Shown piece by piece: positions 24,463 through 32,390 of a stretch of 40,521 nt of DNA (position 1 is its first letter; each line of letters opens with the position of its first letter). Under the pieces are notes generated by a model. That model ran no database searches. It was given only the letters and a program-made list of their open reading frames with translations, and was not told the origin of the DNA. The stretch comes from Moraxellaceae bacterium (GTDB lineage Bacteria; Pseudomonadota; Gammaproteobacteria; Pseudomonadales; Moraxellaceae). The stretch covers positions 1 through 40,521 of the forward strand of contig JANYEL010000158.1 in NCBI GenBank assembly GCA_025363155.1, read 5' to 3'. The position numbers and the translations under genes were made by a program.

Positions 24463-26775
24463 ATGAATACGCCACAACAACACTTCCGCACCTGCCACCT
24501 CTGTGAAGCCATGTGTGGCGTCGTCATCGAACATCAAGATGGTGAGATTCTGTCGATAAAAGGCGACAAAGCGGATGTGCTCAGTAAAGGTCACATTTGC
24601 CCCAAAGCCGTTGCCTTAAAAGACTTACAAGAAGACCCAGACCGTATTCGTCGCCCAATGAAACGGATCGGCAGTGAATGGGTAGAAGTGAGCTGGAACG
24701 ATGCGTTCGATATGGTCGAGAAGAACATTAAACGCATTCAAGCAGAACATGGTCATGATGCGGTCGGTGTCTACATCGGCAATCCAACGGCGCATCACCC
24801 TGGCGCGCTACTCATGTTGGGACCACTACTTGCTACGATCAAAACTGGCAGTCGTTTTAGTGCCTCAAGCGTTGATCAACTCGCTGTTATGTTTGCGACT
24901 CACGAAATGTTGGGCAGCCCTGCCTTGATGACCGTGCCCGATTTAGATCGCAGCGATTTCCTTCTCATGATTGGCGCAAACCCTGCAGCATCCAATGGTA
25001 GTCTCATGTCTGCTGGCGACCCCATGGGGAAAATTCAAGCCATAAGTACACGTGGTGGACGCGTCGTTGTAGTCGATCCACGACGTACTGAAAGTGCAGT
25101 CAAAGCGGATCAGCATTTGTTTATTCGCCCCGGAACGGATGTGTTTTTGTTGGCGGCGATGCTGCAAGTATTGTTTGCTGAAGATCGTATTGATTTAGGA
25201 CACTTAGCGACATTTACCGATGGCTTAGAGCAGTTACGCAATGCTGTATCAGGCATTACCCCTAAATCTGTGGCAGAGATTACGGGGATTAGTGCAGCGG
25301 AAATTCGTGCGCTGGCGCGTGACTTTTCTGCGGCGGAACGCGCAGTCTGCTATGGACGTATTGGTTCGAATGTCCAAGAGTTTGGTGGACTCACCGCTTG
25401 GCTGATCTATGCACTGAACATCGTCACAGGCAATCTTGATCGTGAAGGCGGCGCGATGTTTACTCAGCCTGCGATTGATATTATTGGTTTGAGCGGCGCG
25501 ACTGATCTGGCTGGTGGTTTGAACACGGAGCGGACGCGCGTACGCGGCTTGCCAATCTTCGCAGGTGAAAAACCTGTCGCTGTAATGGCTGAAGAAATGC
25601 TGACTAAAGGCGCAGGACAGATTCGTGCGTTGATTACCCACGCAGGCAATCCCGTTCTGTCTACACCAAATGGTCGTCAGTTAGATGAAGCCTTGGCAGG
25701 GCTTGAATTCATGGTCTGCATTGATATTTATCTCAATGAAACCACTCGCCATGCCAATTTAATTTTGCCACCGACTGGTGCATTGGAACGTGGACATTTT
25801 GATTTACTACTTAATGCTTGGGCTGTGCGCAATATCGTGAAGTACTCGCCGCCTCTTTTACCCGCGCCTGTTGATTCACGTCATGATTGGCAAATCATGT
25901 TGGAATTGATCGTACGGTTAAATTCTAAAAATGCTTTTGATCGCACCTTATGGCGTGGTTTACAGCGCGGTCTTGAAGCGCTGAAAATGGAAGGCATGCT
26001 CGACTTGATGTTGCGCGTTGGCCCATACGGTTATCGTCCAAAATCATTGTCACAATTAGATCAACTATTAAGTGATTTCTTCTTTAGCAGTAAACCTTAC
26101 ACGCTAAGTAAAAAAACACTAAGCGCTTGGCTCGGCAGCAGTCGATTTAAACCACTCGCCGATGCAACCAGTATTTTCAGCATGCGCACTCGTCGATTAA
26201 ATCTAAAGATGATCGAAGCCGAGCCGCATGGTATTGATCTGGGGCCGTTGCAATCGGTATTACCGAGACGTCTATTTACTGCTGATCGTCGGATCAAACT
26301 TGCGCCAGAAATTTATCTGAACGACATGGCGCGCGCACGAGCGCGTCTGCATGGTCAATCGCCAAAAACTGATCGCGCAGAAATGCTTTTAATCGGTCGC
26401 CGTCATGTTCGAAGCAACAATTCATGGATGCACAACTCTCATCGTTTGGTGAAAGGCAAAAATCGTTGCACCGCTATGCTCCATCCCGAAGATGCAGCGC
26501 GATTACAGATTGAAAATGGTTCGCTAGTACGGATTAGTAGCCGCGTGGGTAGCATCGACCTTCCTGCTGAAATCACCTCGGAAATTATGCTGGGTGTGGT
26601 TTCTGTGCCGCATGGTTTTGGCCATGATCGAGATGGCATCAAACTCGGCATTGCCAGCCAACATGCAGGTGTGAGTCTGAACGACATCACGGATGAGCAG
26701 TATTTCGATGCACTAACAGGCGTAGCGGCATTGAACGGCTTGCCCGTGCAAATCGAGTCATTAATCAGTAAATAA
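24463..26775 (+). CDS. Molybdopterin-dependent oxidoreductase, DMSO-reductase family
   Basis: The ATG at 24463 has AAGGA (24450-24454) eight bases upstream; an earlier in-frame ATG at 24397 has no such site. The 770-residue protein has a 4Fe-4S motif C11-x2-C14-x3-C18-x27-C46, the molybdopterin domain with LLMIGANPAASNGS, VVVDPRRTESA and LITHAGNPVLSTPNGRQLDEAL, and a C-terminal dinucleotide-binding domain (LLIGRRHVRSNNSWMHN, VSVPHGFGHDRDG). There is no twin-arginine signal peptide, so it is cytoplasmic. No electron-transfer subunit, membrane anchor or molybdenum chaperone is adjacent. Members of this cytoplasmic group in Acinetobacter and Pseudomonas have no settled substrate; formate or nitrate activity should not be assumed. 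Confidence 0.9.
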   Translation: MNTPQQHFRTCHLCEAMCGVVIEHQDGEILSIKGDKADVLSKGHICPKAVALKDLQEDPDRIRRPMKRIGSEWVEVSWNDAFDMVEKNIKRIQAEHGHDAVGVYIGNPTAHHPGALLMLGPLLATIKTGSRFSASSVDQLAVMFATHEMLGSPALMTVPDLDRSDFLLMIGANPAASNGSLMSAGDPMGKIQAISTRGGRVVVVDPRRTESAVKADQHLFIRPGTDVFLLAAMLQVLFAEDRIDLGHLATFTDGLEQLRNAVSGITPKSVAEITGISAAEIRALARDFSAAERAVCYGRIGSNVQEFGGLTAWLIYALNIVTGNLDREGGAMFTQPAIDIIGLSGATDLAGGLNTERTRVRGLPIFAGEKPVAVMAEEMLTKGAGQIRALITHAGNPVLSTPNGRQLDEALAGLEFMVCIDIYLNETTRHANLILPPTGALERGHFDLLLNAWAVRNIVKYSPPLLPAPVDSRHDWQIMLELIVRLNSKNAFDRTLWRGLQRGLEALKMEGMLDLMLRVGPYGYRPKSLSQLDQLLSDFFFSSKPYTLSKKTLSAWLGSSRFKPLADATSIFSMRTRRLNLKMIEAEPHGIDLGPLQSVLPRRLFTADRRIKLAPEIYLNDMARARARLHGQSPKTDRAEMLLIGRRHVRSNNSWMHNSHRLVKGKNRCTAMLHPEDAARLQIENGSLVRISSRVGSIDLPAEITSEIMLGVVSVPHGFGHDRDGIKLGIASQHAGVSLNDITDEQYFDALTGVAALNGLPVQIESLISK

Positions 26776-26782
26776 GCTATGT

Positions 26783-26816
26783 ATGAAACGTGTGAAAGAT
26801 AAACTCACACGTTTTT
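26783..26816 (+). terminator. Intrinsic terminator of the molybdopterin oxidoreductase gene
   Basis: AAACGTGTGA (26786-26795) pairs with TCACACGTTT (26805-26814) and continues into TT, 11 bp after the stop codon. Confidence 0.8.
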
Positions 26817-26842
26817 ATGAGTAAAATCAGTAAACACGACAC

Positions 26843-26880
26843 AAAAAAAATCCCTTGATATACGGCTATATTCAAGGGAT
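26843..26880 (-). terminator. Minus-strand intrinsic terminator without an assigned gene
   Basis: On the minus strand ATCCCTTGAATATA pairs, with one bulge, with TATATCAAGGGAT and is followed by eight Ts. The nearest minus-strand gene upstream of it (the AraC gene) is over 1.2 kb away, across a plus-strand gene. It may stop antisense transcription or end an unannotated small RNA. Confidence 0.6.
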
Positions 26881-27202
26881 ACGAGAAGTGGTAATGACTT
26901 ATAAATGATCGTTTTTTATTATTGTTAAATTAAAGCAGATAGAACCAATTATTTGAATTATTTCAAATTCATTCAAATAACTTACTTTTTCATTATATTG
27001 AGCGTCAATCGTTTATAAAAATAATAGTTCTTGATAACCAAACCACTTTTTGAGATTAGGACGAGTGTTTCTAACACTTTCAACCAACAATTTTGGCTGA
27101 AAATGTGCTGTACAACTTAGACACTCTCCTGTACAAAACGAGTGCGCAAAACACATATTATTCGTGAACAATAAACAGCCGCATGAATCGAGAGTCATCC
27201 CT
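26881..27202. other. Intergenic region before the methyltransferase gene
   Basis: About 320 bp, AT-rich in its left half. No plausible protein gene; the minus-strand frame that overlaps the methyltransferase start looks like a shadow. TATAAT on the minus strand near 26990-26996 could start a small transcript ending at the terminator at 26843-26880, but no convincing -35 accompanies it. Confidence 0.4.
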
Positions 27203-28072
27203 ATGAAAGCAGGACAACGAAGCCGCACAGCCGAAGGCGCCGCAGCTTTACGTGCAAGCCACACGCTCTATGCTGAGAACCCACTGTTCTCTGATCCGTA
27301 TGCGATCAAATTCACCAGTTCTGGCTGGAGACGCATATTAAAAAGCAGAAAGTGGCGTCATTTCTTGCAGCCTCGCGCATTTAGTCCTGTCGGCTTACTC
27401 ATCGGACAAGTGATCGGACGCGCACGTTATGCCGAAGACCAACTTGCCGCAGCGGTGGCACAAGGCGCAAGCCAATACGTCTTGGTCGGCGCAGGTTTGG
27501 ACTCATTCTCTTTACGCCAAAGCAAAGCAATGTCTGCACTCAAGATTTTTGAAGTGGATCATCCAGATAGCCAACAATCCAAGAAAGAACAAATGACATT
27601 GCTTGGCACAATTCCTAGTAACGTTGAATTTGTGTCGATTAATTTTGAAGAAGAATCGTTATTTGAAGCACTGGTACGCAGCAGCTATCAACAAGACCAA
27701 GTCAGCTTTTTTTCATGGTTAGGGACGACGCATTACCTGCAACCAGAAACCACGTTGAATACACTGCGTGCAATTGCCAAAGTCGCAGCGACAGGTAGTG
27801 AAGTCGTGTTTGATTACTCTATTCCATATCACAAGCTCTCAGGCGCGGAACGCTTAGGCAGCATGGCTTTATCACGTTTCACGAAATACATGAGTGAACC
27901 ACTGATTGGTCAGTTCGAGCCTGAACAGCTCCATGCTGCGCTAAATGAAATCGGTTTTGATGTGCTAGAAGACTTATCTGGCGCGGCGCAAAACCAACGC
28001 TATTTTGATGACCGTGGCGATGATCTAACGACAACGGCAGCGACGCATTTGATTCATATTCGATTGCGTTAA
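27203..28072 (+). CDS. Class I SAM-dependent methyltransferase, PF04072 (leucine carboxyl methyltransferase-like)
   Basis: The ATG at 27203 is preferred over a GTG at 27164 because the family normally starts just before the SRTAEGAAALRA segment and GAGAG lies eight bases before it; the product is 289 residues. It has YVLVGAGLDSFSLRQ for SAM binding, IFEVDHPDSQQSK with the acidic residue for the ribose, FVSINFEEE, and SFFSWLGTTHYL. Bacterial members are putative O-methyltransferases of carboxyl or hydroxyl groups, often near secondary or lipid metabolism; the substrate is unknown. The gene runs convergently with the AraC regulator, their stops only 10 bp apart. Confidence 0.88.
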   Translation: MKAGQRSRTAEGAAALRASHTLYAENPLFSDPYAIKFTSSGWRRILKSRKWRHFLQPRAFSPVGLLIGQVIGRARYAEDQLAAAVAQGASQYVLVGAGLDSFSLRQSKAMSALKIFEVDHPDSQQSKKEQMTLLGTIPSNVEFVSINFEEESLFEALVRSSYQQDQVSFFSWLGTTHYLQPETTLNTLRAIAKVAATGSEVVFDYSIPYHKLSGAERLGSMALSRFTKYMSEPLIGQFEPEQLHAALNEIGFDVLEDLSGAAQNQRYFDDRGDDLTTTAATHLIHIRLR

Positions 28073-28082
28073 TGGTTCAACA

Positions 28083-28874
28083 TTAACTCAACTCATCAAA
28101 AAACCGACTCGGCGGCACGCCAAACTGTCGCTTAAACATCGTTGCAAATGCACTTGGGCTGTTATAACCCAGCCCGAGCGCCACACTCAGCACCTTCTCC
28201 CCTTGCGCCAATCGTTCCAGCGCAGTCAACAGTCGAGCCTGCTGCCGCCATTGCCCAAACGTCATGCCCGTTTCTTTGAAAAACAAACGATGAATAGTTT
28301 TTGGAGTAATGCTTAATCTCTCTGCCCACAATTCAACAGTCGTATCGTCTTCTGGATTTAGACTCAACGTTTTAGTGATTTGCATCAAACGTGGATCTTG
28401 CGGATTCGGCAGTTGCAATGAAAAAGGCTGCACATCTTTAATTTCATCGACTAATAACTGCATCAGATGACCATCACGTGAATCCGCTGTGTATGGCAAC
28501 TCAACATTAATCGCCGCAAGCAAAAGCTCGCGTAACAACGCCGTCACACCGACGACCCGACAAGCAGTTAATAAATCGGGCGCAGCATCAGGACGTATGT
28601 ATGCGGTACGCATATGCACTTCGCCAATCATCCGCACCCAATGATCAATATGCGCTGGCATCCAGATCGCCCGTGATGGCGGTACAATCCATTGCCCCTG
28701 ATCGGTGCTGACCAACATCACGCCGCGCACCGCATAAATCAATTGTGCGTGTGGATGTGAATGCCGATCCGTGGTTTGACCATGCACATAATCCTTCGCC
28801 AATGCAGTGACTGGCATATCACTATGATCAAATTGCGTATAGTGCAAACGCTCATGGCTGGAACTTAAAGGCAT
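28083..28874 (-). CDS. AraC-family transcriptional regulator with N-terminal cupin
   Basis: A 263-residue regulator. The N-terminal half is a cupin sensor (HSHPHAQLIYAVRGVMLVSTDQGQWIVPPSRAIWMPAHIDHWV). The C-terminal half has two helix-turn-helix motifs: VELWAERLSITPKTIHRLFFKETGMTFGQW and VLSVALGLGYNSPSAFATMFKRQFGVPPSRFF. It is divergent from an Fsr-type efflux gene, with direct repeats and a palindrome between them, so it probably controls that pump. This AraC-MFS pairing is common for drug or metabolite exporters. Confidence 0.92.
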   Translation of the reverse strand: MPLSSSHERLHYTQFDHSDMPVTALAKDYVHGQTTDRHSHPHAQLIYAVRGVMLVSTDQGQWIVPPSRAIWMPAHIDHWVRMIGEVHMRTAYIRPDAAPDLLTACRVVGVTALLRELLLAAINVELPYTADSRDGHLMQLLVDEIKDVQPFSLQLPNPQDPRLMQITKTLSLNPEDDTTVELWAERLSITPKTIHRLFFKETGMTFGQWRQQARLLTALERLAQGEKVLSVALGLGYNSPSAFATMFKRQFGVPPSRFFDELS

Positions 28875-28917
28875 GATGCGATTCCGTTGATGATCAACAT
28901 TTAAAATGAATAAAACA

Positions 28918-28970
28918 GAATGTCACTTTTGCAATATATATTGCCATATTCTCGCAGGAATGTCGTTTTA
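28918..28970. promoter_or_regulatory. AraC/Fsr intergenic control region: direct repeats flanking a palindrome
   Basis: GAATGTCACTTTT (28918-28930) and GAATGTCGTTTTA (28958-28970) are near-identical direct repeats 40 bp apart, about four helical turns, the arrangement AraC proteins often bind. Between them is the 14-bp perfect palindrome GCAATATATATTGC (28931-28944). All lie between the AraC start and the Fsr start. Confidence 0.5.
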
Positions 28971-29044
28971 GAGTGGCGTATGATCTAACCATAAAATCAA
29001 CATCATCCCATGAATGTTGTCATTCACGCGCCATCGAGGTTGTT

Positions 29045-30274
29045 ATGGAATCCGCAGAAACTGATCAATCAAACGCCACGCATACAAAAGACACGACTCC
29101 TGAAAATCTCACGCGCTTTCGTGTGCTGGGTGCGATCAGTTTTAGTCATTTTATTAATGACATGTTGCAAGCTCTTCTATTGGCGATTTATCCCATTCTC
29201 AAAGGCGGTTTTAACCTCACTTTTGCCCAAATTGGTTTGGTGACTTTCACCTATCAGATCACAGCGTCTGTGTTGCAGCCGATCGTTGGCTCATATACCG
29301 ATAAACATCCAAAACCGTATTCGTTGGTGTTTGGCATGACCTCAACCATGACAGGGATCATCCTGCTCGCCTTTGCACAAAACTACACCATGTTACTGGT
29401 TGCTGCGCTATTTATGGGTACCGGCTCGTCGATCTTTCACCCAGAATCATCACGGGTTGCACGTTTGGCTTCGGGTGGAAAACATGGTTTGGCGCAATCG
29501 ATTTTTCAAGTTGGAGGTAATGTAGGTAGCGCAACAGGCCCTTTGCTTGCCGCGATCTTTATTGTGCCGCATGGACAAAATAGTACCGCGTGGTTTGCGC
29601 TAGCCGCACTCGTCGGTATTGCTGTCCTATGGAAGGTTGGTGGCTGGTATAAAGAACAGCAGCGCATCAGCGCGACCAAACCTAAAAATTCTGCACCAAC
29701 CAATGCTCTCCCACGTCGTCGGGTACTGATTACAGTGGCGGTATTGATGGGCTTAATGTTCTCCAAGTTTTTCTATTTGACCAGTCTCACCAGCTATTAC
29801 ACCTTTTATTTGATAGAAAAATTCCAATTATCCATCCAGTCAGCGCAAGTCTATTTGTTCATCTTCTTAGGCGCGGTCGCGGCGGGAACCATCCTCGGTG
29901 GGCCGATTGGCGATCGCATTGGACGTAAGCAAGTCATTTGGGTTTCGATCCTTGGCATTGCGCCATTTACCTTGGCTTTGCCTTACGCAGACCTGATGTG
30001 GACAAGTATTTTAAGTATCATTATTGGCTTTACATTGGCATCGGCCTTCCCTGCCATCGTCGTATTTGCGCAAGAATTGATGCCCAATAAAGTCGGCATG
30101 GTGTCAGGTTTATTCTTTGGTTTTGCCTTCGGCATGGGCGGGATTGGCGCAGCAGTTCTCGGCAAAGTTGCAGACGTATATGGTATTGAATTTGTTTATC
30201 ACCTTTGTGCATTTCTACCACTGATTGGTCTCATCGCAATCTTTCTGCCGAACCTGCACAAGACGAAAGTTTAA
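29045..30274 (+). CDS. MFS transporter, fosmidomycin-resistance (Fsr) type
   Basis: The ATG at 29045, preceded by GAGG, is preferred over an ATG at 28973 inside the regulatory repeats; the product is 409 residues. It has about twelve hydrophobic helices. The segments AISFSHFINDMLQALLLAIYPILK, FTYQITASVLQPIVGSYTDKHPKPY, FMGTGSSIFHPESSRVARLASGGKHGLAQSIFQVGGNVGSATGPL and GGPIGDRIGRKQVIW are close to E. coli Fsr, an inner-membrane exporter giving fosmidomycin resistance. The natural substrate is unknown. It is probably regulated by the divergent AraC protein. Confidence 0.88.
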   Translation: MESAETDQSNATHTKDTTPENLTRFRVLGAISFSHFINDMLQALLLAIYPILKGGFNLTFAQIGLVTFTYQITASVLQPIVGSYTDKHPKPYSLVFGMTSTMTGIILLAFAQNYTMLLVAALFMGTGSSIFHPESSRVARLASGGKHGLAQSIFQVGGNVGSATGPLLAAIFIVPHGQNSTAWFALAALVGIAVLWKVGGWYKEQQRISATKPKNSAPTNALPRRRVLITVAVLMGLMFSKFFYLTSLTSYYTFYLIEKFQLSIQSAQVYLFIFLGAVAAGTILGGPIGDRIGRKQVIWVSILGIAPFTLALPYADLMWTSILSIIIGFTLASAFPAIVVFAQELMPNKVGMVSGLFFGFAFGMGGIGAAVLGKVADVYGIEFVYHLCAFLPLIGLIAIFLPNLHKTKV

Positions 30275-30306
30275 TAACTCCGAAGTGAATCTATGTATTT
30301 CTAAGT

Positions 30307-30346
30307 CTGTCGAAGTGTTTTTGGTATGCAAATCAGGCTTCGACAG
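30307..30346. repeat. Dispersed TTCGACAGG-type palindromic repeat
   Basis: CTGTCGAAG (30307-30315) and CTTCGACAG (30338-30346) form an inverted repeat downstream of the Fsr gene. The same core occurs at 38062-38130, and a related one (TTCGACTCC) at 35748-35799. Such sequences are scattered in intergenic regions of many proteobacteria, where they may end transcription. Confidence 0.6.
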
Positions 30347-30390
30347 GCTCAGCCAACTCATTATAATTATTAAGCTCAACCTACCTATGT

Positions 30391-30645
30391 TTAACCAATA
30401 GCACAGTTGCGGATTTCAACCAAAGCTTGGATATTTATTATGGCAGACAGTTCTAGCGCACTGACAACAACATCTTCTCGTCCATTTAAATCAAAATACT
30501 CCCCAGCTTTAATAAAATAATCATTTTTATCATTTTTACAAGTTAGCCATACCGAACCTGCTAAACAAAATAGACAGTGATCCACATCATTCTGAAGACG
30601 TAAAGGTCGGTTATTCAGTTGGCAGTACACGATTTTACTCCTCAT
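30391..30645 (-). CDS. DUF2917-family small protein
   Basis: An 84-residue protein if started at the ATG at 30645. A GTG at 30630, with AGGAG seven bases upstream, has the better ribosome site and would give 79 residues. CLAGSVWLTCKNDKNDYFIKAGEYFDLNG matches the DUF2917 pattern (GxVWLTxxxxxxDxxLxAGxxxxL), a small cupin-like beta domain of unknown function. It is divergent from a MocR-type regulator, an arrangement seen for DUF2917 genes elsewhere. Likely a target of that regulator. Confidence 0.75.
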   Translation of the reverse strand: MRSKIVYCQLNNRPLRLQNDVDHCLFCLAGSVWLTCKNDKNDYFIKAGEYFDLNGREDVVVSALELSAIINIQALVEIRNCAIG

Positions 30646-30706
30646 CTCTGTAGAGGATTATTGTGCAAGGAATCAACAAACAGCAACAGATACACAGAAT
30701 ATATAT

Positions 30707-30773
30707 TGTACCTATAACAGATTAGCTGCTTGTATATCTGTTATCTTTAACAAAGATAAGTACTGTACCTATA
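30707..30773. promoter_or_regulatory. Repeats between DUF2917 gene and mocR-type regulator
   Basis: TGTACCTATA occurs twice as a direct repeat (30707-30716 and 30764-30773), 57 bp apart. Between them TAACAGAT (30715-30722) and ATCTGTTA (30736-30743) form an inverted repeat. MocR regulators typically bind direct repeats upstream of their own and the divergent gene. Confidence 0.45.
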
Positions 30774-30790
30774 TCCGCGGAAAAAAAATA

Positions 30791-32338
30791 ATGCCTGTCT
30801 TAAACAGTCCCTTGCTAGAAGTCCATACAGCAGCCAATATGCTAAATTCGAACTTGTCAGCCTTAGAGTTGCAAAACAACCCGATTACTCCGCTTAGTAA
30901 TCACTCGGCACCACGATATCGAAAAATAGCAACTCAGTTACAACAACTCATTGAACAAGGAGCTCTTCCGAGTGGAAGCCGTCTACCATCAGTGAGAATG
31001 CTGGCAGCACAAGAGCAAACCAGCCCTGTCACTGCATTAACTGCTTTACGTTATTTAGAAAACCTTGGCTTAATCGAAGCACGTCCGAAATCAGGTTACT
31101 ACGTACGGGCGAAATCTGTGTTATTACAAGAACCCCGCGAAATAGTGGGACTAAATACAGCCAGCGAAGTTGATCTGAATCAAACGATAATGCGAGTTAT
31201 TACAGCTGCTAGTCGGCCTAATCTCATTCAACTTGGCGCAGCAACACCTAACCATGCACTATTCCCAGTCAATCGCTTACGTAAACTATTAGCTGCAAAT
31301 AATCGGACCATGCTAGATGCCATTGGCCACTACGACATGAGCATGGGACATACGGAACTACGCACACAAATCATGCGACGCTACGCCCATTATTCCGTAT
31401 TACTTAAACCAGAAGAAATTATTGTCACCGTTGGGGCAATGGAAGCTCTAAATTTGTGTTTACGTGCAGTGACTCAGCGTGGAGATACGGTGGCGGTGGA
31501 ATCACCTATCTATTTCGGGATTCTGCAAATTATCGAAAGTCTTGGATTAAAAGCACTAGAAATTCCAACCAATGCACGCACAGGTATTTCTATCGAGGCA
31601 CTCGAACTTGCAACACGCAATACGGGACAAGTCAAAGCGCTCATCATTATGCCAACAATTCAAAACCCATTGAGTAGTGTCATGCCCGATGAACACAAAC
31701 AATATGTGCTGGAACTGATGACCGCGCGCGGGATTCCAATCATTGAAGACGATATTTATGGAGAACTGTACTTCGAACTCCACCGGCCAAAACCACTAAA
31801 AGCGTGGGATACAACTGGGAATGTCATGCTGTGTAGTTCATTTACTAAAACCATCGCGCCGGGCTTTCGAGTTGGATGGGTTGCCGCTGGTCGCTGGCAA
31901 CAAGAAATTACTCATCTCAAATTCACCAGTAGCGTGGCAACGGCAGCATTATTCCAAATCACCCTCGCGCGCTTTATGGAAACAGGGGGCTATGACCACC
32001 ACTTACGGCATTTACGCGAAACTTTTCAGCTACAAATCCACCGCGTATCCGAAGCCATTGAACGGCACTTTCCCGCTGAAACATGTCTCACTCGACCACG
32101 CGGAGGATATTTACTATGGGTCGAACTGCCAAAAAATTGCAATACACTTCAGTTATTTGATCTTGCAATGAACGAAGGAATTTTTATCATGCCTGGTAAG
32201 ATATTTTCAACCAGTGACCGATTTGACCATCATTTACGCATTAATTGCGGCGACTTATGGACGCCTCAGATTGAACAAGCACTGAAACGATTAGGCGAAT
32301 TAAGTCATCAGTGCATGGTGGACTGTGCTGAACAATAA
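30791..32338 (+). CDS. MocR-type regulator (GntR helix-turn-helix plus class I aminotransferase domain)
   Basis: A 515-residue two-domain protein. Residues 40-108 form a GntR winged helix (RYRKIATQLQQLIEQGALPSGSRLPSVRMLAAQEQTS...SGYYV). Residues 130-505 form a fold-type I aminotransferase domain with QNP (N292), EDDIYGE (D320-Y323), the PLP lysine K353 in SSFTKT and R360 in PGFRVGW, so PLP binding looks intact. MocR proteins sense an amine or amino acid through PLP and regulate neighbouring genes. The start could also be an internal ATG at 30839. The neighbours are the divergent DUF2917 gene and, 52 bp downstream on the same strand, a BenE-type transporter gene. Confidence 0.9.
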   Translation: MPVLNSPLLEVHTAANMLNSNLSALELQNNPITPLSNHSAPRYRKIATQLQQLIEQGALPSGSRLPSVRMLAAQEQTSPVTALTALRYLENLGLIEARPKSGYYVRAKSVLLQEPREIVGLNTASEVDLNQTIMRVITAASRPNLIQLGAATPNHALFPVNRLRKLLAANNRTMLDAIGHYDMSMGHTELRTQIMRRYAHYSVLLKPEEIIVTVGAMEALNLCLRAVTQRGDTVAVESPIYFGILQIIESLGLKALEIPTNARTGISIEALELATRNTGQVKALIIMPTIQNPLSSVMPDEHKQYVLELMTARGIPIIEDDIYGELYFELHRPKPLKAWDTTGNVMLCSSFTKTIAPGFRVGWVAAGRWQQEITHLKFTSSVATAALFQITLARFMETGGYDHHLRHLRETFQLQIHRVSEAIERHFPAETCLTRPRGGYLLWVELPKNCNTLQLFDLAMNEGIFIMPGKIFSTSDRFDHHLRINCGDLWTPQIEQALKRLGELSHQCMVDCAEQ

Positions 32339-32390
32339 AGTTTACTCCAAACTAACGTAATCTCACACCTCACTAAAATGACTACTTTCA

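Noticed and set aside
27013-27264. 83-codon minus-strand frame in front of the methyltransferase gene
   Set aside because: It overlaps the methyltransferase start on the other strand and has no supporting ribosome site; treated as a shadow.
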